Of a stretch of DNA of 64,000 nt, positions 19,406-31,527 are shown one piece after another. The notes below the pieces were generated by a model. The model had not been told where the DNA came from, did not search any database, and saw nothing but the letters and a program-made list of their open reading frames with translations. The stretch is from NCBI GenBank assembly GCA_037367405.1, contig JAZKJV010000602.1, forward strand, positions 1 through 64,000, given 5' to 3'. Source of the DNA: Ottelia alismoides. Taxonomy: Eukaryota > Streptophyta > Magnoliopsida > Alismatales > Hydrocharitaceae. A program made the translations under genes and the position numbers. How positions within the stretch are numbered: position 1 is the first letter of the stretch; the number at the start of each line of letters is the position of its first letter.

Positions 19406-20570
19406 ACCTCCATGCCCCTGTTGGAGATGATGTGGCCAAGCACCGTCCCTTGAGTCACCATGAAGTGACTCTTCTCCCAAGATAGAACCAAATGGTACTC
19501 AATACATCGCTGGAGTACTCGGTCTTGGCAGTCAAGACAGGAGTCGAATCCGTCGCCGTAGACCGAGAAATCGTCCATGAAGACCTCCAAACACTCCCCT
19601 ACCATGTCCGAAAAGATCGACAGCATGCACCTCTGAAAAGTCGCAGGGGCATTGCATAGCCCAAATGGCATGCGTTGAAAGGCATATGTACCAAAGGGAC
19701 AGGTAAAGGTGGTCTGCTCCTGATCCTCAGGAGCGATGGCCACCTGGTTGTAGCCCGAATACCCATCCAGGAAGCAATAATGGCTCTTCCCTACCAGTCT
19801 CTCAATAATCTGGTCAATAAAAGGCAGGGGAAATGGTCCTTCTTGGTGGCCTGCTTGAGTCTCCTGTAGTCAACACAGACCCTCCAAGAGGTGGGTACTC
19901 GTGTAGCAATCTCCTCTCCCGACTCACTGATCACAGTCGTGATGCCCGTCTTCTTGGGCACCACATGCAAAGGGCTGACCCACTTGGAATCGGAAATGGG
20001 ATAAATAAAATCCGCACTCCGCCATTTTGATATTTCCTTCATCACGACCTCTCGCAGGTTGGGGTTCAGTCGCCGCTGGAACTCGCGCGCCGGCTTCGCC
20101 CCCTCCTCGAGATAAATATGGTGGGAGCACACTGATGGACTAATCCCATGGAGATCTGCTACGCTCCATCCAATTGCCTTGCGGTTCTTTTCAAGAACCC
20201 CCATCAAACGGGATTCTTGCTCTCCAGTCAGATCGGCGGAGATGATGACTGGGTACATCTCAGGTTCGCCTGCAAGGAACCGATACTTCAACGAAGTAGG
20301 GAGCGGCTTCAGCTCTGGACAGCTGGGTGCTGGCAAATCTGGCCTTGGAAGAAGGTGCGTGAATGCTGCTAAATCTGCCAAATCTGCCTGGGAGAAAGAA
20401 TACGAGCTCTCGTAAACTGGATCTGGAGGAGGCTGCTCAACTGTGTTGTCTCTGATCTGCTCTGCCTCTACCTCCTCTTCATCTGTAGGCTCAGGTGGAC
20501 TCAGGTCTGGCATCTGGTCATCACAATCTACCCAATCATACTCTGAATCTGAGGGATCTGCATCAAACAA

Positions 20571-20614
20571 GGTGGCATCAGTACCACTGTCACACAAGGT
20601 GGCCTCAGTACCAC
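20571..20614 (-). repeat. Inverted-repeat units after the B protease
   Basis: Two units, GGTGGCATCAGTACCACT and GGTGGCCTCAGTACCACC as read on plus, match the A units at 7156-7227. The arms stay complementary at the variable position. Confidence 0.7.
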
Positions 20615-21740
20615 CATCACTAGAAACCGTGTCGCGATCGAGAACCGGCTCTGCTGCCTCTGTTGTATCCTGGACCAGGGCTGTGCTCTCCAAGCTCTCC
20701 TCTGCTGTCATCTCTGCATCAGTGGTGTCTGGAAATGAGAGGATGGCCTGTGCGGAAGGGTCTGCCCATGCTGCCTCATCATCTGTGATCACAAAATCAC
20801 AGTCCTGGTGGATGTCTAACCCGGCATCTGTCAGCTGCTCTGTGTCTGTGCTGGTCTCTGAGCTTGCTCTCTCTCTGGCTCTGCAATCCTCGACCGTCTC
20901 TATTTGTATACTTTCGCCATCGACGCAAAAGTATACCTTCCCGCTATCATGATCAGTCACCACCTTGGCTATGGCCAAGAACGGACGACCTAGAATGATG
21001 GGGGTATCGGTCACTGAATCAGGGATCTCCATGTCCAACACTACGAAGTCCACGGGGAATTGCAGACCCTGAATAGTGACGACAACGTCTCGCAACAACC
21101 CCTTCGGCCTCTTGACAGATCTATCAGCAAACTGAAGGATTGTCCTGCTTTGTCGAAGAGTGCCCAACTCGAAGCGGTCGAGAAGGGCTGTCGGAAGGAG
21201 GTTGATAGACGATCCGCTATCTAATAGAGTACGGTCGAACCTCTGCTCTCTAATGTGACATCTGACATATGGGGCTCCTGAATCTGGCCTCTTGGCCGGC
21301 AAACGGTTCTGGATCGCGAAGCACGTGGCTTTCGTCAGCACATGAATCTCTGAATGGTGGTTCCTCCTCCTCCTCCTGACTGTGGTCCTATCTCTCAATG
21401 ATCGCTGAAGAAGGGGGATGTGCTGCAAAGCCTCCTGAAGGGTCAGCTGTATATGGAATCTGTCGATCATGCTCTGGCTGAACTCCTCCTGCTCTCTCTT
21501 TTTTGAATCTTTTTCTCTTTTCTTCCCCTTCCCCACCAGAAGGGCTCTAGGGAAGGGGATCACAGGGTCCTTCTCAGATGAAGGACTAGGAAGAGGTCTA
21601 AACGGCTCGACGGCCGGATCCGCACATACATCAATCACCACAGTGGGATCAGAAGAAACTAAACCTTTTACTTTATTCAAAGCATTGTTCTGAGATACAT
21701 CAACAGAAGGAAAAACAACATCTCTCTCAAAATGAACACT

Positions 21741-21936
21741 GGTGGCCTCAGTACCACCACGGGCTGGCTCTGCTAGACGTCTCGCGACCTCAGTACCGTG
21801 TGCTGGCTCGGCTACTCTGGTGGCGTCAGTACCACCTCCTCGAACTGGTAAGGCGGCGGCCTCAGTACCGCCGGTGGAATCAGCATCCTTGGTGGCATCA
21901 GTACCACCGTCATCCTCGGGTGCGGCCTCAGTACCG
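21741..21936 (-). repeat. Six inverted-repeat units in the B gag-PR linker
   Basis: These are the counterparts of the A array at 5831-6030, again alternating GGTGG/CCACC and GCGG/CCGC types. One unit (about 21789-21806) has a changed arm base giving a G-T pair but keeps the C/G match at the variable position. Confidence 0.7.
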
Positions 21937-24285
21937 CTCTCCTCCTCCTCATCTGGCACCCCTAGGTGGATCCTCGAGTAGTCATTCAGATGAGGCGCCG
22001 CCTGCTGGTGCTCTACCGCTCCTAAGTGTCACAAAATCAGCATCAAACAGATCTGAAGACATATCATCAAATGGATCACTAGGAGTGGTATGCTCAGTGT
22101 CAACTACCTGCTCAGACTTCCTCTTCAGGCTATTCGGATTCGGCTCTATCTGTGCAGGGATGGCGGCCTTCCCTCTCATCAGGTCCCGCATCTCCTGGCG
22201 GAACTCGTCCATCTCCCGTCTAAATGTAGCCTGCTGGTCCGTGAGGAGGCGAGCTACGTCGTCCAAGGTGGAGCTCTCATGGGGGCCCGACGGGTAGCCT
22301 CTCTGGTAATGAGGCTGCTGGAACTGGTGCTGCTGCTGCTGAGAGGGGTAGGAGGAAGGATGTTGCTGCTGGTGTGGCTGGTGAGCATGCTGCTCACGTC
22401 TCCAAGACTGTTCTGCTGCTGATAGGGATGAGGAACGAAGGACGACTGCTGGTGTGGCTGGTAGGCTGGGGGCTGCTGCTGCTGGTGATCTCTCTGCTGG
22501 CTATACTGCCCAACCTGACCGGATGACTGTTGCTGGGGTTGGGTACCTCCACTCCCCCACCTGAATCCTGGGATGGTCTCGTCGGATCCCAGGCTGGGGA
22601 CGGTCATACCAAATCCCGTTGACATCCATCAACGGCTCGGCGTCGTACTGGGCTGGCAGGAGTACTGCCAGAGGCTGATCCGGCTGGTATACCACCATCT
22701 GCATGTCTGGAGATGGTGGTGACTGGTAGGAGGGCTGATGCGGCTGGTACGGCTCCGCCTGTACAAGGTGAACATGTCTAGGCTGCTGAAAGGAGCTGGA
22801 GTGCTGGGACGAACTGCTGCTGCCGCCAGTATCGCCTCGCGACTGAAGACGGGGCTGTGAAGCCGTCTGTGCCTCCTGGAGACACATGAGCTGGGTCTTC
22901 ATGTCGCTCAGAGTCTGTGCCATCTGCTCCATCTGCGTGATGCCCTAGCACTGCTTCTTCTCGATCAGCTCCATCCGGTCCAACTTCTCGCTGATAATAC
23001 CCATATCCGCAGCGGACGATTCTGCCTGTGCTGCTGCAACTGCGGATGAACTAGATGGACCGGCGTCGACCCGTGCAATCCTCTGGTACTGCACGGGTCC
23101 TGGCTGCTGCTGGAGTCTGACCTGAGTATACAACCGGGTCTGGGACATCACCATATAATTCTCGGTCATCTCCTCATAGATGGCCCAGACCTGGTCGTGA
23201 TCCTTGGCGAAATAGGACCCACCACAAGAAGCATTCACCAAGCCCTGGAGCTCTGGTGTCAGCCCGCTGAAGAAGCTCTGCACAAGGTTCGGCTTCGAGA
23301 TATCATGGTGCGGGCATCGGTCAGTAAGCTCACGGAACCTCTCCCATGCCTCATGGAATTGCTCGTTGGGGAGCATGGAGAAGTTGTTGATGAGGGCTCT
23401 CGCTGCATTGGTCCGCCCGAGTGGATAGTACTTGTTCAAGTACTCGGTGCGGAGCTGCTCCCAGGTGTAAACGAACTTCCCCAAGTGCTTCAGCCAGGTG
23501 GCTGCTCTGTCTGCTAAGGAAAAGGGGAAGGCAATCATCATGATCGTATCCTGGTCCACCTGACGATCGTGGACAGTGCTGCAAATCATCTCAAACTCCT
23601 GCAGGTGGAGGTGAGGCTCCTCTATCGCCAAACCGTGGAATCGGGGAAGAAGCTGCAAGGTGTTCGGGGGGAACTTGAAGTCCCCCACGATCGCTGGAAG
23701 TACCACCCAGCGGTGTGTCAAGGTCGACCCGGGATTGTGGTTCTCCCGCATCGATCTAAGTGGTGGTGGTGGTGCTCCTCCTGCTCCGCCTGCTCCGCCA
23801 CCTCCGGCTGCAGGATCATCAGGTCCTCCTCCTGCTGCCGGATCGTCGGGGCCTCCTCCTGCTCCTCCTCCGCGATTGGCTCTCAACTGCTCAAACTCTC
23901 GCCTCATGTCCATCATTAAAGCTCCCTGATCCCTCAGCTGCTGCTGCACTGACTCGAGGGAGGCGATCAGGGTGGAGTTGATCGAACCCTGGTCCAGGAC
24001 AAAATGCTGCTCTCCTCGTGGACCACCGGGGTGATCCTCAGAACTGCCGACCATGGCGTCTGCAAAATCAAACGAGCCAAACTCAGGTGCTGTCAAATCG
24101 GTGAGTCTCTCTTCTGGCTCATATCTCTCAGAATCGAAAGAAAGGGGGTCGAAGGGGAACAGGGCGGAATCATACTCGGGCTCGGAGAACTGGTCTCGGC
24201 TCTCGCGGGCCAACCTAGATGACTGGGTAGACGTGCCCGAAAGCGGTGCAACCAGAGGCTGCCTAAGAGAGCGTCTACCCATCAT

Positions 24286-25636
24286 CGTGATCTGGTCGAG
24301 TAGTGCGGATGGGATCTGGAGAAACTATGATCAAAATGCAAACCCCTCTGTTCACCAACGCAACACGAGCTGAAGACCGTGAAGGCTCGGTCAGATTATC
24401 TTGTCAATTTTTATTAGGTGAACAAACAATCTATCAGAGCGCTTACGTGACCTGTTGGGATACCCGATGCTACTCCAACCGACTGGCTCGCACGGAAGAG
24501 TCGGTAGTCAGCTAGAAATAGCACCGGAGGGCTCTACCTAGGGTGCAGGTCACTCTCTCGCGCAAGCAAACCAAACAATGAGGGAGTTGCTCTCCCAAGA
24601 CAAATTTTTAAGGTGAGTGTCTTTTAGGGTCAATAGTCTTAGCTAGTCCCAATTTTATGGTTTTTCTTTTTAATATTTTTCAATAAAAACAAAGGCCTAA
24701 CGAATTTTTCGATTCTCCTGGTTATTTAATCCAAAACAGGGGGAGAAGACGAAAAAGCCGATACGCGAGAAATCAATGATGTATGCAGAGATAGAAATGC
24801 GTACCTGACTCCAGCAGTCTACATGCAAGATGATCCGCACAGAATTGAAAGACAGGAAATAAACTACCTAAATGGTGCAGGCGGAAAGCCGAGTCCCTAA
24901 ACAGCAGTGCTACTCGAAAGAACGGCTAGCCGACCACCAGCCTCCAATCCAAAGAGTCCGATCTAGACCCACCCCTCCTCTTCTCGACAGGTCGAGTTCA
25001 GGAGTAGCGTTTGACGGGGCGGGCTCGCGGCGCGTAGGCTCGGAGGTGATGGAACGGCTATTTTATTATTATTTTTATTATAGGTCCAATTACCGCACTA
25101 TAGGAACAGGCAATTATATTAGGATGTTTGGATCCTATGAATTACGTCACAATCAAGCAGAAAATCCTACGGCTAGGGGCTCGAAAATCCGCGTGACACC
25201 GGAAAAGGCAGTAAGAGAAAAACCGCGTAAAAACCGCGAAAAATCTAAAGGGTCCCCCGAGCACACCGGTGCTCGGCGAAACAGACCCGAGAGTCCAGTG
25301 TCTGTCCGAATGTACCTGTATTATTACAACCGTTCAAATATACGGGAAATAAATCCTAATCTAAAATTATGCTAATCCGCGGCTATTCCGCGGCTCCCGC
25401 ACTCCTGCTTGCTCCTCGCGCTCTCCTGCGGCTCTGTGAAGAAGAGAGCCGCCTCCGGTTCTCGCGGTTGCGTCGGCTTCCGAAGAAGCCGCCTCGATCC
25501 TCAGGCCCTCGCAAGAAAACAAAAACAAGACTGTCAAACCAGATTATTGTAAGAAAATGTCAGAAAATATATCTACAGAAATCTATACAAAAAGCCGCAA
25601 AATTCCGACCACAAAAATATATCTATACCGTCCACT
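24286..25636 (-). other. Leader of element B, truncated before the PBS
   Basis: Antisense copy of the element leader: A-rich tract and conserved bases up to about 24880, then the hairpin at 25257-25276. No tRNA-Asp PBS or LTR follows. The sequence runs into a plus-strand LTR fragment at about 25637, so the 5' end of B is lost. Short ORFs (24872-25375, 25369-25638) have no recognisable product. Confidence 0.65.
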
Positions 25637-26052
25637 AGGTAGCTCTCTTTCTTCCTCTGATTCTTTAATTTCGATTTAAGCCCAATTCGCTCTGACGCCG
25701 TTCATCGCCGATTCCGACCACCCTAGCCACCCGTTCGATCATCGGAATCACCCATCGTCTCCGCCGTTCCCCCGCGCACCTTCTCCGCCCACTCATTCAC
25801 CCCAGTTCGCAAAGGAACTGGGTATCGAGTTCCTTCGTCGTCGCTCCGTCGGAGCTCGCACGCCCCACCGCACCATCCACCTTCACCTCCGCTCACGGGG
25901 TCGAGGCACTTTGCCCTCGACCCAGGAGTGCGTTGCTGTGCTTTTCAGGTTCGTCCGAGCCCATCTGAGGGTCTCGACCATTTGGAGCAGCCGCTCCTCC
26001 TCCGCCAGTACCGTCGGAGCTCTCCAGAGCCCTCGCCACCATCGGAGGGAAC
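25637..26052 (+). mobile_element. Plus-strand LTR fragment, left piece
   Basis: LTR sequence in the A orientation, similar to 128-560 but diverged. Similarity begins at the candidate intron donor (GT at 25639); the acceptor is at 25948. It is interrupted by solo LTR 2 and resumes at 29721. GGAAC (26048-26052) is the target duplication. It is too different from the A 5' LTR to be its partner. Confidence 0.75.
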
Positions 26053-29000
26053 TGATGATCGCAGAAATGACCACTCGGATAAAGGTGCTAATCGGTCGTT
26101 GCGACCCAAGCAGTCAAATGCAAACAATCAAGAAAAAAATAGACCACCACGAGAGATAAAATCAATCAAAAATGCGACAGCGGTCTCGCTATTGAATTAA
26201 CCTGGTATAGCGACCAGGGTCGAACTCAAGGAGCACGGGTTGGCCTCTCGGCCTACGAAGTAGTCAATCAGAGAAGACAAGATATTTTTGGTGGTTTTAA
26301 GGGTTTTTATATTTTTTTGGATTTTTAATATGTTAAGAAAATAATAAAAGCAAAGAAACGTCACACCTCAACAATTTATTAAGTGCACTCAAAATCAACC
26401 AAAAATTATAACAAAAATATTTTTATGTGTTTTATAATTTTTAGTGTTTTTGGTGAATTTTTGGAAATTTTTCTGATGTTTATTTAATTTTCTAAAAATG
26501 AAACAATGACTGAAATGAAAGGTACTGTCCAGCCGAGCTAAAAGGGCCTAAATAAAATATCTAAAGGCTCCAAATTAGCTGGGAGGTAATTTTCCTGTAA
26601 AGAAGATAAAACAAGGAAAATTTAGGCACCTCTACTATTATTTTTGGATTTTGGTTTAATTATTTAGAATTTTTATAAGTTTTAAGTGTTTTTCAATTTT
26701 TAGTGGTTTTCAGTAACGAAAAATAGCCAAAATTGACTAGAAAATCTAACACAACAAAACAAACAGTAGACAATTTTTTTTTTTGTAATTTTTAGACACT
26801 ATTTAATATTTTTTTGTGATTTTTAAAGTTAGACAGTGAAGAAAATAGATGTTTTTGGATTTTTAAAAAATATCAAATGAAAACAAAAATGTCCTCAAAA
26901 ATCCTCGAAAATTTTACACTATGGCAGGAGCCATGTATCCAATTTTCGTTGGATTTGGAGGTATTTTGCTATTTTATTCAAAAATAAAGAAGGGGCACAG
27001 TGCACAGGGACCAAAGTGCAAATACCCGAAAGTCTGGGGGGTCTGGTGCAATTAACCCAGGAAGTCACGCGCGTCGCATGTGCCTGAGGCACTCAGGGAC
27101 CCAAATGTAATGAAAATAAGTCCCGAGGGCTATTTGGTAACAAGTACCAAAAGTCCAGTGGCTTATCTGCAAAATACCCAAAAATAAACGCACATGCTCA
27201 AATGTTTCACGCACAGGGGTATAAATGCAAATAAACAAAAACTTTCATTCAACTGATAACATCCAGAACTACAGGGCCTATATTGCAAATAAACCAGAAA
27301 ATCACGTGTCGATGCACGTGTCATACAACGCACAAGGGCATAAGTGCAAGGAAAATAAAGTGTGAGTTCCTTAATGCAAAAGTACCAAAAACTCGACAAC
27401 TACACTAGGTATTTACAGGACTAAATGCGAAATGAAATAAACAGGAGGGCCTAAGGGTATTTTACCCTTTATTAATGCGGCCGATGGATGCGCGCCACGT
27501 GGATCATCTAACGGTGACTGGTGACTGGCGCTGCACAGCTCAAACCCCTCGGTGCATCCAACGGCGGAGGTGTAGCCACGTGTCTGATCTAGCGGTTGAG
27601 GGTATCGGTGGCTACCCCTCTTGGCTCGGACGGTCCAGATCGCCTCGTGGATGGATCTGACGATGACGGGTCCTCCTCAAGTGAACGGTCGAGATGCGAA
27701 CTGGAGGGTGAGGATGATCGGACGGTCGGGGAAGGTATCGGAAGAACAGTTGGCCGGCGAAGTTCGCCGGCCTCGTGCGCGCGCTGTGGACCTCCCCTGC
27801 TGCTTGTGAAGGTCGGAGAAGCTCCGCAATGACGTCTCGCAGCTGCTGGTGAACTCCGATGATCCAGCCGAGCCCAGGAGGGCTCCGGCGAGGTCGGCGG
27901 AGGAAGAGCTTCTGGTCTGAATGGCCCAACCCCTCTGACGGGCTGGGGAGCACCTGCAAAGTAGACCAAAAGACTCACGGGTCGAGGGCAAACTGCCTCG
28001 ACCCAGTTAGGCGGATGACGGTGGTCTGTGGGTCGTTATGGGCGAGCTCCGACGGAAAGGAGGACGGTGGAGCTCGAATCCCAGCTCCTGTGCGAGCTGG
28101 GTTGGATGGGGATGTGGAGAAGGTGCGCGGGAAGACGGCGAAGGCTATGGCGATGCCCGATGATCGAATATTGGTCGGAATCGAGTGGAATCGGCGGGGA
28201 CGGCGGCGGAGCGATTTGGGGGTAACTAGAAATTACGGAAAAAGAAAGGCTAACGGAGCTACCTGGGCTGGGTGGTTGAATGGGCTAGGCGAGCTTGCGC
28301 AGCTCTGGGTCTTTGCCTCACGGAGCGCCGACGTCTGAGGCTCGATGCTCCTGCTGGTGGCGGAGCAAGGCGGCGATGCTCGCCGGATCAGTGGCCACGC
28401 TCCCTCTCCTCGCTTCGACAGCACCAGACGCGAGCTGTCACTCTCGCGCACACACTGAAGCTCACTGGGGGAGGAATCAAATGACCAAAGATGAGATTCG
28501 AGGTGGCGGAGCTAGGAATATATATCATGGAGGGTCCGGAAAGAGGCGCGCGGGTAGGGCAATTTGGAGCGCGGATCCCAAGGCGAAGGCTTCGGCGAGG
28601 GTGACGGATGTGTCGTGGACGGATCTGACACGGGGTTTAGGTAAGAGTCAATCGGGTTTAGGCGCTAGAAATTAGGGAAATCGGGTCGGGCGCCCAAGCC
28701 CGTGAGAAGTGGTCCTGGGGGGGGTAGTTGACAGGGCAGTCAACAATCCCAGGACCAGTAGGAAGCGGCCACGTGGCTGGATTTTGAAATTAAAATTAAG
28801 GGTAGCAAATGGCCGATTTAGTGAAAACTTAAAACATGAAATATTTTTATTTTATTTTTTTCTATTTTTTTTGTGATTTTTAATAATTTTTTCGAAATAA
28901 AAATAAGGTATATACATAATATGTTATATATATAGGTATATGTACACTATATAAGGTTTTTTTAATTTTGATTTTTTAATTGTTATTTTTGTACAATTTT

Positions 29001-29715
29001 ATTCCCCTTTTATATTTTATTTATTTTCATTATAGAATAAGGAATAAAAAGAGATTTTTATTTTATTTTAATTATTTATATACATAGGTGAAATAAATAT
29101 ATATACATTTATATACTTGGTATATTTACAATATATTTTTGTGTTTTTAATTTTGTTATTTTTATTTTGTTTTTGTTTTAATTGTTTTTATTTTATTTAT
29201 TTACACTATATACTATAGAATATTTACAAAAATTTTGGAGATTAATTTTATTTATAAGGATAAATAAATAGGGATGATGGAACTATGTACAAGGTGATCA
29301 TGTACATGAATGAGATTTTTGGTTTCTTTTTAATTTTTATATTTTTATATTTATTTTATACTTATAAATATATACAAATATTTACAAGCCTATTTTTGTG
29401 AGGAAAATACTTTTATTTTATTTACATATATATTTACACGCATGAGCCCCTATCTCCCTCTACTTTGGCTTTTATGCGGTCAGGCCCATGTTGAGCCCTC
29501 CCTTGGGTTAGGTTGCTCAATATTTATTCTAAATATTTCCCTCTTTTTCTTTTTAATCTTTATTCTTTTATTTTTACACAAAAACATGCTAATTATTAAA
29601 CTTTATACAATGCATGCTTTTGATAATTATTTGTATTTATATGAATATACATGCATTTGCAAAGGTTTTTGTAGCTAAAATATAAGAATAAAGAGTGATG
29701 AATAGGTATTCATCA
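26053..29715 (-). mobile_element. Solo LTR 2 inserted in the plus-strand LTR fragment
   Basis: A 3663-bp LTR, almost the same length as solo LTR 1. It starts TGATGATCG and ends ATTCATCA on plus, with the 5-bp duplication GGAAC at 26048-26052 and 29716-29720. It has the conserved 13-nt repeat (26094-26106), a CACGTG pair (27303-27320), a candidate intron (27954-28262) and the terminal AATAAAGAGTGATGAATA segment. It belongs to a subfamily distinct from A and solo LTR 1. ORFs at 27589-27978 and 27859-28338 are LTR sequence. Confidence 0.93.
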
Positions 29716-29720
29716 GGAAC

Positions 29721-31527
29721 CAGTCGACGTGAGAGGCCAAGGCGCAACATCTCCGATCTTCAGCATCCTCTGAGGAGCTCCCCCGTACGCACACGAGCCC
29801 GGCGAAGTTCGTCGGCTGCCAGTTCGTCGAGCATCCTCCGCAGCCGTCCGATCGCCTTCGAGCTCCAGTTTAGATCGTAGTCGTCCACACCAGGAGCAGC
29901 CATCACCGTTCGATCCTTGGAGGAGTGATCGTGACCGTCCGATCAGTGAGGGCTTCCCACGTTGCTTCCCAGCCGCCTGATCTTCCACGTGGCGAGGCCC
30001 CAGCCGTTCGATCAAGACCGAGGGATCCTTGCTGAGGCGCCACCCTTCCCCGACCGTTGGATCTCCACGTGGCGCCCATCCGAGCCTCGACTTAATAAAG
30101 GGGTAAAGTTCTCTTAGGCCCCTCTAGTTTTCGCATTTATTATCTAGTCCAGTAAATATTTGTGAACCTTTATTTTCGTTCGGTAATTTGCATTGTGGAC
30201 CTTGTTTTTTTATCGTATTTGCATTTATACCCTTGTATGTAGTGGAGCACATGCTTCGACACGTGCTTTTGTGGGTTAATTGCAAGTATGGCCTTCATAT
30301 TTCAGGGTGTTAATGAATGAATTAAAGTTTTTATTAATTGCAGATATACCCCTGTGTGTGGTTTTATTGTGTAGTGGGTAATTTACACTTACGCCCCTGG
30401 ACTTTTAGTACGTGTTACTAATTAGTCCAGGGACCTAAGTTTCCTTGCAATTAGGTCCCTGTGTGCTCAGGTCACGTGCCTCGCGTGTGCAATCTTGGAG
30501 AAATTGCACCGGACCCCTGGAACTTGTGTTATTTGCGTACAGGTCCCTGTGCATTGTACCCTTGTTTTCATTTTGAATAAAATAGCAAACCAACTCCAAA
30601 TTTGATGAAAATTGGATACATGGCTCCTGCCATGGTGTAAAATTTTCTATAAATTTTGAAGACATTTTCATTATTTTTGATATTTTAAAAATTCAAAAAC
30701 AAGCATTTTTGTTACTGTCTAACTTTAAAATTCACAAAAAATATTAAAGCACCTCTAAAAATTACAAAAAAAATTAGGTAGTGTTTGTTTTACCTTGTTT
30801 GATTTTCTGACCAAGTTTAGTCATTTTTCGCTTTATAAAACCTATAAAAATTACAAAACCCCTAAAAACCCATAACAATTCTAATAATTAAAAAAAAATC
30901 AAAAATTAATAATTCTGATGCCTAAATTTTCCTTGTATTTTCTTCTTTACAGAAAAATTACCTTCAGGTTTTAAAAGAGGAATTTACATTTTAATTTGGC
31001 CCTTGTAACCTGACTGGATAGTACCTTTTATTTTCCGCCTTGTTTGATTTTTATAAAATCTTATAAAATTCAGAAAAATACCAAAAATTAACCAAAAACA
31101 GTAAACATTATAAAAAACATAAAAACATTTTTGTTTGAATTTTTGGATGATTTTGAGTAGGTAAATAATTGTTTGTAGTTGGTTGTTTCATTGTTTTCCT
31201 TATTTTCTTTATTAATCAAAAATCCAAAAAAATTAAAAACATTAAAAATCCACCAAAAATACCTTTATTATATTTTATTCTCCTTTTAGACTACTTCGTA
31301 GACCGCAAGGCCATCACGTTCTCCCTAAGTCCGACCCTGGTCGCTATACCAGGCTAATCTAATAGCCAGGGCCACTATTATTTTTATTTGATTTTTATCT
31401 CTGTTTGGTTGTCTGCATCTTTATTTTCTTGATTAACTGAATTATTTCTCTCGATCCGGGTCGCAACGACCCTTGAGTGATTTTATATTTTATCCCGGAT
31501 TGATCTGAGGGATATTTCGGGTTATCA
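29721..31527 (+). mobile_element. Plus-strand LTR fragment, right piece
   Basis: Continues the LTR split at 26052. It covers the GC-rich end, the AT-rich part with CACATG/CACGTG at 30248-30265, the CCTGGT/ACCAGG inverted repeat near 31330 and the 13-nt repeat at 31459-31471. It ends TTATCA at 31527 and is followed directly by pol sequence of element C. The 5' end of this LTR and any internal region are not in the window. Confidence 0.8.

Larger units (their letters stand above)
13765..24285 (-). pseudogene. Gag-pol of element B, broken
   Basis: A degenerate relative of the A polyprotein reads from MMGRRSLRQ at 24285 to the stop at 13765, with the 15751-19405 solo LTR inside the RT region. 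It has several stops and frameshifts. Examples are a TAG at 22945-22947 where A has Gln, a TGA at 14290-14292 where A has Trp before the end of integrase, and frame changes near 22500, 21970, 19790, 15100 and 14800. Protease (LLDSGSS), FMDDF and DAS motifs are still readable. The gag differs from A by many substitutions and a Gly/Pro-rich insertion (about 23755-23870), so A and B are separate family members and not a recent duplication. Confidence 0.9.

Noticed and set aside
25637..31527. The plus-strand LTR as the missing 3' LTR of element A
   Set aside because: Orientation and order fit, but the sequence is far more diverged from the A 5' LTR than solo LTR 1 is, so they are unlikely to be a pair from one insertion.
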